Source: Proteobacteria bacterium HN_bin10 (lineage in GTDB: Bacteria; Pseudomonadota; Alphaproteobacteria; Caulobacterales; Aquidulcibacteraceae). From it: a stretch of 19,930 nt of DNA. Of this stretch, positions 14,820 to 19,930 are shown one piece after another. Under the pieces are notes generated by a model. That model did not search any database. It was given only the letters and a program-made list of their open reading frames with translations, and had not been told where the DNA came from. The translations under genes and the position numbers were made by a program. The stretch's first letter is position 1. The number at the start of each line of letters is the position of its first letter. The stretch is from contig LWDN01000037.1 in NCBI GenBank assembly GCA_002083515.1, forward strand, positions 1 to 19,930. The letters are read 5' to 3'.

Positions 14820-15200
14820 ATGCAAGCGCCCGCCGACCTCGACGTGCTGATCGTGGACGATCACGACGGCTTCCGCGCGCTGTTCGAACGCGTGCTGACC
14901 AAAGCCGGCGCTCAGGTGCGCGCCGCCGCCAGCGGCTTCGATGCGCTCGCCCTGCTCGCCGAGCGGCCGGCCGCACTCATTCTCGCCGATCAGAACATGC
15001 CCGGCATGGATGGGCTCGCCTTCGTCAAAGCCGTGCGCGCCGAACCCGCTTTCGCCGGCGCACGCATCATGATGATCAGCGGCTATGCCGACGCTCAGCA
15101 GCGCGCCGCCGCGCTCGCCGCCGGCGCCGATGCCGTGCTGATGAAGCCCGTCTCGCCGCGCGAGCTGCTGGCGGCGATCAATGCGCTACTGGCGGTTTAG
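14820..15200 (+). CDS. Single-domain CheY-like response regulator
   Basis: A 126-residue protein consisting only of a receiver domain. The acidic pair D13-D14 (VLIVDDH), phosphoacceptor D57 (LILADQNMPGMDG), S87 in the switch position (IMMISGYAD) and K109 (VLMKPVS) are all present. With no output domain it would act by protein contact or as a phosphate shuttle. No histidine kinase is adjacent. ATG 14820 begins just before the first strand, but the ribosome-binding site is poor. It lies 36 bp after the receptor terminator, so needs its own promoter or read-through. Its 3' end overlaps the end of mmsB, on the other strand, by 15 bp. Confidence 0.88.
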   Translation: MQAPADLDVLIVDDHDGFRALFERVLTKAGAQVRAAASGFDALALLAERPAALILADQNMPGMDGLAFVKAVRAEPAFAGARIMMISGYADAQQRAAALAAGADAVLMKPVSPRELLAAINALLAV

Positions 15201-16085
15201 CGGCAGCGTTCCGCGCAGCATTTGCAGGATAATCGAGAAGTCCTTGCCGCCGTGGCCGCCGCGGACCAGTTCGCCATAGAGCGCCTCAGCCGCCCCGCCC
15301 AGCGGCGTCGGCGCGCCGGTCAGCTCCGCCGCGTCCTGCGCCAGCTTCAGATCCTTGAGCATCATCGCCGCAGCGAACCCGCCTTCGTAATCCCGGTTCG
15401 AGGGCGCGGCCGGCACCGGGCCCGGCCACGGGCAGTACGAGGTCATCGACCAGCATTGGCCCGAGGCCTTCGAGGAAATGTCGAAGAATTTCTGCGCATC
15501 GAGGCCCAAGCGCTCCGCCAGCGCGAAGGCTTCGCTGGTGGCGATCATCGAAATGCCGAGCAGCATGTTGTTGCAGATCTTGGCGGCCTGCCCGGCGCCG
15601 CTGTCGCCGGCGCGGATGATGGCCTTGGCCATCGGCTTCAGCGCCTCCTCGAACTCCGGAAAATCCTGCTCGCGGCAGCCGACCATGAAGGTCAGCGATC
15701 CGGCCTGCGCCGCGGCGGTGCCGCCCGAAACCGGCGCGTCGGCGGAGCGGAAGCCTTGCATCGCGGCGTCGCGCGAAACCGTGCGGGCGCTGTCGACATC
15801 GATGGTGGAGCAATCGATCAGCAGCGCATCCTTGCGCGCGTTCGGCAGGATCGACCCGGCATAGACATCGCGCACGTGCTGGCCCGCCGGCAGCATGGTG
15901 ATGACGATGTCGGCGTCCTTCACCGCGTCGCCAGCGCTGGCGGCGGCGCTCATGCCCTGCTCCTTGGCCCGCGCCATCGCTTCGGCCGAGAGATCGAACG
16001 CCACCACCTCGCGCCCGGCCTTGGCCTGATTGGCGGCCATGCCCGAACCCATATTGCCAAGGCCGATGAATGCGACACGGGTCAT
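15186..16085 (-). CDS. mmsB: 3-hydroxyisobutyrate dehydrogenase MmsB
   Basis: Oxidises 3-hydroxyisobutyrate to methylmalonate semialdehyde with NAD+, in valine degradation. It is 299 residues, the family length. The Rossmann motif is G8-L-G10-N-M-G13 (VAFIGLGNMGSGMA). The substrate loop is DAPVSGGTAAAQAGSLTFMVGG-like with S120, and the catalytic lysine is K169 in AGQAAKICNNMLLG. The C-terminal helical part has FFDISSKASGQCWSM and FAAAMMLKDLKLAQDAA, characteristic of this enzyme rather than of tartronate semialdehyde reductase. It lies downstream of the hydrolase that makes its substrate but is separated from it by a hairpin-rich repeat, so it may be transcribed separately or read through. Confidence 0.93.
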   Translation of the reverse strand: MTRVAFIGLGNMGSGMAANQAKAGREVVAFDLSAEAMARAKEQGMSAAASAGDAVKDADIVITMLPAGQHVRDVYAGSILPNARKDALLIDCSTIDVDSARTVSRDAAMQGFRSADAPVSGGTAAAQAGSLTFMVGCREQDFPEFEEALKPMAKAIIRAGDSGAGQAAKICNNMLLGISMIATSEAFALAERLGLDAQKFFDISSKASGQCWSMTSYCPWPGPVPAAPSNRDYEGGFAAAMMLKDLKLAQDAAELTGAPTPLGGAAEALYGELVRGGHGGKDFSIILQMLRGTLPLNRQ

Positions 16086-16130
16086 CTCATGTGCTCCGAT
16101 CTACTGCGTTTACGCGTAACCCCGCGCGTG

Positions 16131-16255
16131 CTCCCCCGCTAGGGGGAGCTGTCACGCGATAGCGTGACTGAGGGGGATGGCGCTTGCCCTCGCAGACTGG
16201 GCGCCCGCCCCTCCGTCGCCGTTGGCACGGCGACACCTCCCCCTAACGGGGGAGG
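16131..16255. repeat. 125 bp composite repeat of four hairpins between mmsB and the hydrolase gene
   Basis: Four perfect hairpins in a row: ctccccc-gcta-gggggag (16131-16148), gtcacgc-gata-gcgtgac (16151-16168), gtcgccgt-tggc-acggcgac (16215-16234) and cctccccc-taac-gggggagg (16236-16255). The outer two are related, so the whole has inverted-repeat ends like a miniature element. No gene fits inside. It begins 8 bp beyond the stop of the hydrolase gene (minus strand) and could act as its transcription end or as mRNA stabiliser. Confidence 0.75.
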
Positions 16256-16262
16256 ACGAATT

Positions 16263-17333
16263 TTAACTCAGCGGCGTCCATTCCTCGCCCGGCGGCAGCG
16301 GCGCGAACAATTCGTCCAGCAACGCATCGCTGACGCCGGCGAGTGTGCCGGGATTCCAGACCGGCTTGTTGTCCTTGTCGACGATCAGCGCGCGCACGCC
16401 TTCCTGGAAGTCGTGGCGCGCGCACACGCGCGATGCGATCCGATATTCGCTCACCAGCTCGTCGGCGAAGCTCGTCTTGCGCGCGCCCTCGCGCATTTGA
16501 CGGAACGTGACCTTCAGCGCCTGCGGCGACTTGGTGCGCAAGCCGGCGAGCTGCGCGTTGGCCCAGTCCGAGCCATCGGCTTCCAACGCGGCAAAGATCG
16601 CCTCGACGCTCTCCGCTGCGAAGATGCGATCGATGCGCGCGATATTCTCCGGCGTCAGTTCTTTGGGCCGGCCGGCGCCTTCGCTCAGCGCATCGAGGCC
16701 GCTGGCGAGCGCGCGTTCCGCATCGTGCGTCTGCGCCGCGCCGGCAATCTGCGCGCGCGCGGCGGAGAGAATTTCCGTCGGCATGTAATGGGTGGCGATT
16801 CCGGCGATGAGGCAGTCCGCCGCCTTCAAGCGCGCGCCGGTGAGCGCCAGCCACATGCCGATTTGGCCAGGCTTGCGCGGCAGATACCAGCCGCCGCCGA
16901 CATCGGGAAACAAGCCGATGCCGGTTTCCGGCATGGCGTAAGTGGTGTTCTCGGTGGCGATGCGAAACTTGGCCGGCATCGAAATGCCGACGCCGCCGCC
17001 CATGGTGACGCCGTCGATCAGCGCGACGATGGGCTTGGGGTACGTGAACAAGAGATGGTTGAGCCGATATTCAGTGAAGAAGAACGCGCGCGCTTCTTTT
17101 GCGTCTTTCGCCCCGCTCTCGGCGATCATGCGGATGTCGCCGCCGGCGCAAAAACCGCGCGTGCCGGGCGCGTGATCGAACAGGACAGCGTGAACCTCCG
17201 GATCGTCGCGCCACGCCAGCAGCGCCTGGATCATGTTGGCGCACATGTGCGTGTTGAGCGCGTGCAGCGCTTGCGGCCTGTTCAGCGTGATGCGCGCGAG
17301 GCCGTTGGCGGCCGAGGTTAGGATGTCGGTCAT
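16263..17333 (-). CDS. 3-hydroxyisobutyryl-CoA hydrolase (enoyl-CoA hydratase/isomerase superfamily)
   Basis: Hydrolyses 3-hydroxyisobutyryl-CoA to free 3-hydroxyisobutyrate in valine catabolism, providing the MmsB substrate. It is about 356 residues, longer than simple enoyl-CoA hydratases and typical of the HIBCH group. Diagnostic segments are ITLNRPQALHALN, RGFCAGGDIRM (oxyanion hole), GVTMGGGVGIS and AMPETGIGLFPDVGGGWYLPR. In the last, E136 and D144 occupy the places of the human HIBCH catalytic Glu169 and Asp177. ATG 17333 (MTDILTSA) fits homologues; ATG 17339, two codons upstream, is equally possible. Neither has a clear Shine-Dalgarno sequence. The toxin stop codon is 3-9 nt upstream, so the gene probably shares a transcript with the toxin-antitoxin pair. 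Confidence 0.9.
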   Translation of the reverse strand: MTDILTSAANGLARITLNRPQALHALNTHMCANMIQALLAWRDDPEVHAVLFDHAPGTRGFCAGGDIRMIAESGAKDAKEARAFFFTEYRLNHLLFTYPKPIVALIDGVTMGGGVGISMPAKFRIATENTTYAMPETGIGLFPDVGGGWYLPRKPGQIGMWLALTGARLKAADCLIAGIATHYMPTEILSAARAQIAGAAQTHDAERALASGLDALSEGAGRPKELTPENIARIDRIFAAESVEAIFAALEADGSDWANAQLAGLRTKSPQALKVTFRQMREGARKTSFADELVSEYRIASRVCARHDFQEGVRALIVDKDNKPVWNPGTLAGVSDALLDELFAPLPPGEEWTPLS

Positions 17334-17342
17334 AATCATTCG

Positions 17343-17759
17343 CTACAGGGCAAGCGTAGACACGCTGTTGCGTTTAGCTGCTTTCAACAAGTCGTCGTCC
17401 TTACTGACGAGCGTCGCTCGCATTCGCATAGCCAGTTCCAGGTATGCCGCATCGTAGGTGGTCAATTTCTCGGCGCGCGCGAGCGCGATAATGTCGCTCC
17501 ATGCGCGGCGCGGGGTCTCGAAGTCGATCGCCACTCCCAAACTCTCCACTAACTGAACAAAGCTCCTCGCGTCGGCTGGCGTAATGCGCCCCTTCTTCTC
17601 GCTGTTGCAAACGATGTTTGTGAGTTCGAGCGGCCAGTGAACCGGTGCGGCCAGGCCCCCTTGCCTGAGTTTGCGAAGCAGGCCGAGCGGGTTCTTGGGT
17701 TGCTCGTCGTCGAAGCACCACGCGAGCATCGCCGATGCGTCGATCACGTACGCCGTCAC
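17343..17759 (-). CDS. PIN-domain ribonuclease toxin, VapC-like
   Basis: A 138-residue PIN domain, expected to be a Mg2+/Mn2+-dependent RNase that cuts specific tRNA or rRNA when freed of its antitoxin. The acidic active-site residues are in place: D7 (AYVIDASAMLAW), E45 (HWPLELTNIV), D103 (TTYDAAYLELA) and the acidic cluster D121-D123 (LVSKDDDLLKAA). Start is GTG 17759, which overlaps the antitoxin stop by four bases (GTGA), the usual coupling in these modules. It is intact. The next gene downstream is the valine-pathway hydrolase, a few bases after the toxin stop. Confidence 0.9.
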   Translation of the reverse strand: MTAYVIDASAMLAWCFDDEQPKNPLGLLRKLRQGGLAAPVHWPLELTNIVCNSEKKGRITPADARSFVQLVESLGVAIDFETPRRAWSDIIALARAEKLTTYDAAYLELAMRMRATLVSKDDDLLKAAKRNSVSTLAL

Positions 17760-17989
17760 CTGCGCCCCTCATCGCGCAGAACGCGCCAGTCCATGCCGAG
17801 CTTTCGGCCCTTGCCGAACTCGGCGAGCCGCCGCACCGCCTCCTCTTGCGACATCCCCGGCTCATTGGCCGGCACAATGCGCGCGACCACCTTGCCGTTG
17901 CGGGTGACGACGATCTCCTCGCCGCGCTCGACCGCGTCGAGCACAGCCCCGAACCTGACTTTGGCTTCGACAGCGGTGAGTTCTTTCAT
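17756..17989 (-). CDS. Antitoxin of the Phd/YefM type
   Basis: A 77-residue protein. The N-terminal half (MKELTAVEAKVRFGAVLDAV, then GEEIVVTRNGKVVARIVP) is the Phd/YefM DNA-binding fold, which dimerises and represses its own promoter. The C-terminal half (EEAVRRLAEFGKGRKLGMDWRVL) is basic and probably folds on binding the toxin active site. It precedes and overlaps the PIN toxin gene, the standard order. There is no Shine-Dalgarno sequence before the ATG (tccgcaa), and the -10 box lies so close that the transcript would be leaderless or nearly so. Confidence 0.9.
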   Translation of the reverse strand: MKELTAVEAKVRFGAVLDAVERGEEIVVTRNGKVVARIVPANEPGMSQEEAVRRLAEFGKGRKLGMDWRVLRDEGRR

Positions 17990-17997
17990 TTGCGGAT

Positions 17998-18027
17998 ATT
18001 ATAATCGATCAGTGATCGATCAGTCAA
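17998..18027 (-). promoter_or_regulatory. Promoter and operator-like repeats of the toxin-antitoxin operon
   Basis: On the minus strand a -35 box ttgact (18027-18022) is followed after 18 bp by a perfect -10 tataat (18003-17998). The spacer and -35 contain atcgatcagt twice on the plus strand (18004-18013 and 18015-18024, period 11), including the palindrome tgatcgatca. This is where a Phd/YefM dimer would be expected to bind for autorepression. Transcription should start near 17990-17992, right at the antitoxin ATG. Confidence 0.7.
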
Positions 18028-18060
18028 GATGAGTCTGAGCAGGGGACCCGTCGCTCCGCG

Positions 18061-18089
18061 ACGCCTGCGCGGCGGAGTCGCGAGCCCTA
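18061..18089. repeat. Direct repeat copy 1 flanking the small membrane-protein gene
   Basis: acgcctgcgcggcggagtcg followed by cgagcccta. It matches 18459-18487 in the same orientation with a few substitutions. It covers the end of the small membrane-protein gene, whose stop lies at 18087-18089. The neighbouring bases (cgtcgctccgcgacg) form a small hairpin. Confidence 0.5.
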
Positions 18090-18437
18090 CTGATGACGTT
18101 TCAGCTCTTCTCGCATCTCTCGCACCCACGGCGCGACCTCTCCCTCTTGGTCAACTCTGGTGACCGCTCGGGTGGGCAAGAGAAAGACATAGAACGAAGC
18201 GCCTACTGCGAAAACAACTGGCACAATAAGCAACAGCATTGACACGTCGCCGACCAGCCGGCCCAGCCCCGGGACAAACATAAGGAGCCATGGTCCAATG
18301 CTTATGGAAGCGCCGGTTACGGCGAGCGCAAAGGCCAATCCCCACCTGCCCCGAAAGGCAGCAATTACCGATGGGATGAGTGACGTGATCGCCAGTACGA
18401 CCACCAGGACGAACATCAAGACGATCAGCCCTGGCAT
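18087..18437 (-). CDS. Small hypothetical membrane protein (116 aa)
   Basis: I do not recognise a family. Three hydrophobic segments are predicted at about residues 4-25 (LIVLMFVLVVVLAITSLIPS), 33-55 and 66-88 (SMLLLIVPVVFAVGASFYVF), then a charged cytoplasmic-type tail ending WVREMREELKRHQ. Codon use is less GC-biased than in the metabolic neighbours. It lies between the toxin-antitoxin module and the mmsA unit, bounded on both sides by a GC-rich direct repeat. The ATG has only a weak ribosome-binding site. It is probably real given three coherent membrane segments, but could be a recent acquisition. Confidence 0.55.
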   Translation of the reverse strand: MPGLIVLMFVLVVVLAITSLIPSVIAAFRGRWGLAFALAVTGASISIGPWLLMFVPGLGRLVGDVSMLLLIVPVVFAVGASFYVFLLPTRAVTRVDQEGEVAPWVREMREELKRHQ

Positions 18438-18458
18438 GGCCGATCACCGCATCTCGCT

Positions 18459-18487
18459 ACGCATGCGCGGCGGAGCCGCGCGCTCCA
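18459..18487. repeat. Direct repeat copy 2 flanking the small membrane-protein gene
   Basis: acgcatgcgcggcggagccg followed by cgcgctcca. It is the partner of 18061-18089 in direct orientation. This copy lies just upstream of the start of the membrane-protein gene. Confidence 0.5.
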
Positions 18488-18517
18488 ACCTGCTAAGGCG
18501 CGTCGTTTGCCCCTGGG

Positions 18518-18549
18518 TTCCGGGTTCATCGCTGCGCGATGCCCCGGAA
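18518..18549. repeat. REP-like imperfect hairpin after the mmsA unit
   Basis: ttccggg and ccccggaa close an outer stem, and catcg / cgatg an inner stem, around a short GC loop. This wording is a common alphaproteobacterial intergenic repeat. It lies 10 bp beyond the stop of the small gene that follows mmsA (minus strand) and may mark the end of that transcript, although no T-run is present. Confidence 0.5.
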
Positions 18550-18558
18550 TGACGAGAT

Positions 18559-18870
18559 TTAGGCGATCTCACTCTTCAGTGCGAGCAGGCGCTTAGCCAG
18601 CAATTCGTGTGTTTGACGCACTTTCACGAGGTCGCCGCTGAGACCCATCTGTTCATTCGTCGCCCAGTCGAGATAGTCCGCGATCTCGGCTACCGATCTT
18701 TCGTGCCAAATCATTCCAGCAATTTTTGGCGCGTAGTTGTCATATTCATCCGTCGGCCAATCTTCGGCATCCTCGATCTGGCGTACGCCGATCGGGTCCC
18801 AGTCGTTCCAGAGAACGGATTGCACCTTCTTGATCAGCTCGGTCGCACGCTTCTTGTCGAGCGTCGACAT
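18559..18870 (-). CDS. Small hypothetical protein coupled to mmsA (DUF1871-like)
   Basis: A 103-residue soluble, acidic protein. The middle, VLWNDWDPIGVRQIEDAEDW followed by DEYDNYAPKIAGMIW and VAEIADYLDWATNEQMGL, resembles small proteins such as DUF1871 that share a W-(D/N)-P-(I/L)-G then EYD-x-Y pattern. Several such proteins occur near toxins or as immunity-like proteins, but no function is established and none is claimed here. The start ATG (18870-18868) shares its A with the mmsA stop (TGATG); a GTG one codon earlier would overlap by four bases. Either way it is translationally coupled to mmsA. Its codons are less GC-rich than those of mmsA. Confidence 0.7.
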   Translation of the reverse strand: MSTLDKKRATELIKKVQSVLWNDWDPIGVRQIEDAEDWPTDEYDNYAPKIAGMIWHERSVAEIADYLDWATNEQMGLSGDLVKVRQTHELLAKRLLALKSEIA

Positions 18871-19930
18871 CACCGCATCGTCGGAATGACGAAACTTGAA
18901 TCGTCCGTCATGCCTTCCGGCCAGCGGGCGGTGACGGTCTTCACCTTGGTGAAGAACTTCACGCCTTCCATGCCGTGCTGGTTGGTGTCGCCGAAGGCTG
19001 AGCGCTTCCAGCCGCCGAACGTATGATACGCGACCGGCACCGGGATCGGGACGTTGATACCGACCATGCCGACATTGACGCGCGCCGCGAACTCGCGCGC
19101 GGCGCGGCCATTGCGGGTGAAGATGGCGACGCCGTTGCCGTATTGGTGCTGGCTTGGCAGCGCGAGCGCTTCCTCGAAAGTTTCCGCGCGCACGATCTGC
19201 AACACCGGGCCGAAGATTTCTTCCTGGTAGGTGCGCATGTCGGTCTTGACGCCATCGAACAGCGTCGGCCCGAGGAAATAGCCTTCCTCGTAGCCTTGCA
19301 GCTTGAAGCCGCGGCCGTCGCGCACGATCTCGGCGCCTTCCTTCTGGCCGAGCGCGATATAGTCTTCGATCTTCTGCTTGTGCTGGCTCGACACCACCGG
19401 GCCGTATTGCGCGTCCGGATCGGTGGAGATGCCGACCTTCAGCTTCTCGATCTCGGGCAAGAGCCGCGCCCGCAATTCGTCCGCCGTCTTCTTGCCCACC
19501 GGCACGACGACAGGCAGCGCCATGCAGCGTTCGCCGGCGGAACCGTACGCCGCGCCGACCAGATCCTTCACCGCCTGATCCATGTCGGCGTCGGGCATGA
19601 TGATGCCGTGGTTCTTGGCCCCGCCCATGGCCTGCACGCGTTTATTGTTCGCGGTGCCGTGGCTATAGATGTAGTGGGCGATGTCGGACGAGCCGACGAA
19701 GCTGATCGCCTTGATGTCGGGGTGCGCGATAATGGCGTCGACGGCTTCCTTGTCGCCGTGGACGACATTCAGGACACCCGCCGGCGCGCCGGCTTCCATC
19801 ATCAGTTCGGCGAGACGGACCGGAACGCTCGGGTCCTTCTCGCTCGGCTTCAGCACAAAGGTGTTGCCGCAGGCGATGGCGACGCCGAACATCCACATCG
19901 GAATCATGGCCGGGAAGTTGAACGGCGTGA
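18870..19930 (-). CDS. mmsA: Methylmalonate-semialdehyde dehydrogenase (CoA-acylating), 5'-truncated
   Basis: Converts methylmalonate semialdehyde, the MmsB product, to propionyl-CoA with NAD+ and CoA. About 352 of the expected ~500 residues are visible; the frame runs off the right edge with TPFNFPAMIPMWMFG, a family signature. Further motifs are GNTFVLKPSEKDPSVP, ISFVGSSDIAHYIY, VQAMGGAKNHGIIMPDAD and the catalytic cysteine in AGERCMAL. EEIFGPVLQIVRAETFEEAL, VGINVPIPVPVAYHTFGGWK and GMEGVKFFTKVKTVTARWP are specific to MmsA among aldehyde dehydrogenases. The stop overlaps the start of a small unknown gene. It belongs with the hydrolase and mmsB further along the same strand but is separated from them by about 1.5 kb of unrelated DNA. 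Confidence 0.95.
   Translation of the reverse strand, partial: TPFNFPAMIPMWMFGVAIACGNTFVLKPSEKDPSVPVRLAELMMEAGAPAGVLNVVHGDKEAVDAIIAHPDIKAISFVGSSDIAHYIYSHGTANNKRVQAMGGAKNHGIIMPDADMDQAVKDLVGAAYGSAGERCMALPVVVPVGKKTADELRARLLPEIEKLKVGISTDPDAQYGPVVSSQHKQKIEDYIALGQKEGAEIVRDGRGFKLQGYEEGYFLGPTLFDGVKTDMRTYQEEIFGPVLQIVRAETFEEALALPSQHQYGNGVAIFTRNGRAAREFAARVNVGMVGINVPIPVPVAYHTFGGWKRSAFGDTNQHGMEGVKFFTKVKTVTARWPEGMTDDSSFVIPTMR

Noticed and set aside
15222..16142. 306-codon plus-strand frame opposite mmsB
   Set aside because: Arg/Ala/Gly-rich shadow without motifs; mmsB on the other strand is unambiguous.
16164..17321. 385-codon plus-strand frame opposite the hydrolase gene
   Set aside because: Antisense shadow; the minus-strand frame has the complete HIBCH signature.
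18298..18552. Plus-strand frame of 84 codons over the membrane-protein start and REP
   Set aside because: It is antisense to the membrane-protein gene and then runs through two repeat sequences; no motif.

Overview
The window is GC-rich DNA from a bacterial chromosome, most likely an alphaproteobacterium, perhaps near Caulobacterales/Hyphomonadaceae. The reasons are a large TonB-dependent receptor with an 'EIVVTA' TonB box, small stand-alone receiver proteins (one with a C-terminal 'GPDRR' tail), a valine-degradation gene set, and C/G-rich palindromic repeats of the kind scattered through such genomes. No species is assigned. I see no rRNA or tRNA gene, no CRISPR array, no prophage and no transposase. 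Most genes are ordinary housekeeping or accessory metabolism.

Layout, left to right. (1) 1-4107: the end of a cell-envelope operon, with a 5'-truncated DUF4159/BatA-like membrane protein and then a VWA/glutamine-amidotransferase-like membrane protein. A ~210 bp element with inverted-repeat ends sits between them. (2) 4271-8815: a GNAT acetyltransferase (-), divergent from an EntS-like MFS exporter, an overlapping SDR dehydrogenase of the MFE-2/17beta-HSD4 type and a META-domain lipoprotein; these converge on a second lipoprotein (-), followed by a pirin. (3) 8952-10490: a response regulator starting at TTG, a tiny lipoprotein with an 11-residue glycine/alanine/valine repeat and an Asp-rich tail, a pair of long hairpins, and a secreted protein of unknown function. 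(4) 10563-11881 (-): queC and queE, overlapping by ATGA, for preQ0 synthesis on the way to queuosine. (5) 12177-15200: a TonB-dependent receptor with a recognisable promoter and a textbook terminator, then a single-domain receiver protein. (6) 15186-19930 (-): valine degradation. mmsA (5'-truncated), a 3-hydroxyisobutyryl-CoA hydrolase and mmsB lie in order but are interrupted by a small unknown gene coupled to mmsA, a small membrane protein flanked by direct repeats, and a Phd/VapC-type toxin-antitoxin pair directly upstream of the hydrolase.

How the genes work together: QueE and QueC catalyse consecutive steps from CPH4 to preQ0. MmsA, the hydrolase and MmsB cover the lower part of valine catabolism from 3-hydroxyisobutyryl-CoA to propionyl-CoA. 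The antitoxin promoter carries a repeated operator-like sequence and would give an almost leaderless mRNA. The toxin stop codon lies 3-9 nt before the hydrolase start, so that enzyme may depend on transcription from the toxin-antitoxin promoter.

I found no clearly new multi-gene system. The best leads are the toxin-antitoxin insertion in the valine genes, the 11-residue-repeat lipoprotein whose stop codon coincides with the edge of a hairpin element, the repeat element that supplies a ribosome-binding site, and the unknown gene coupled to mmsA.
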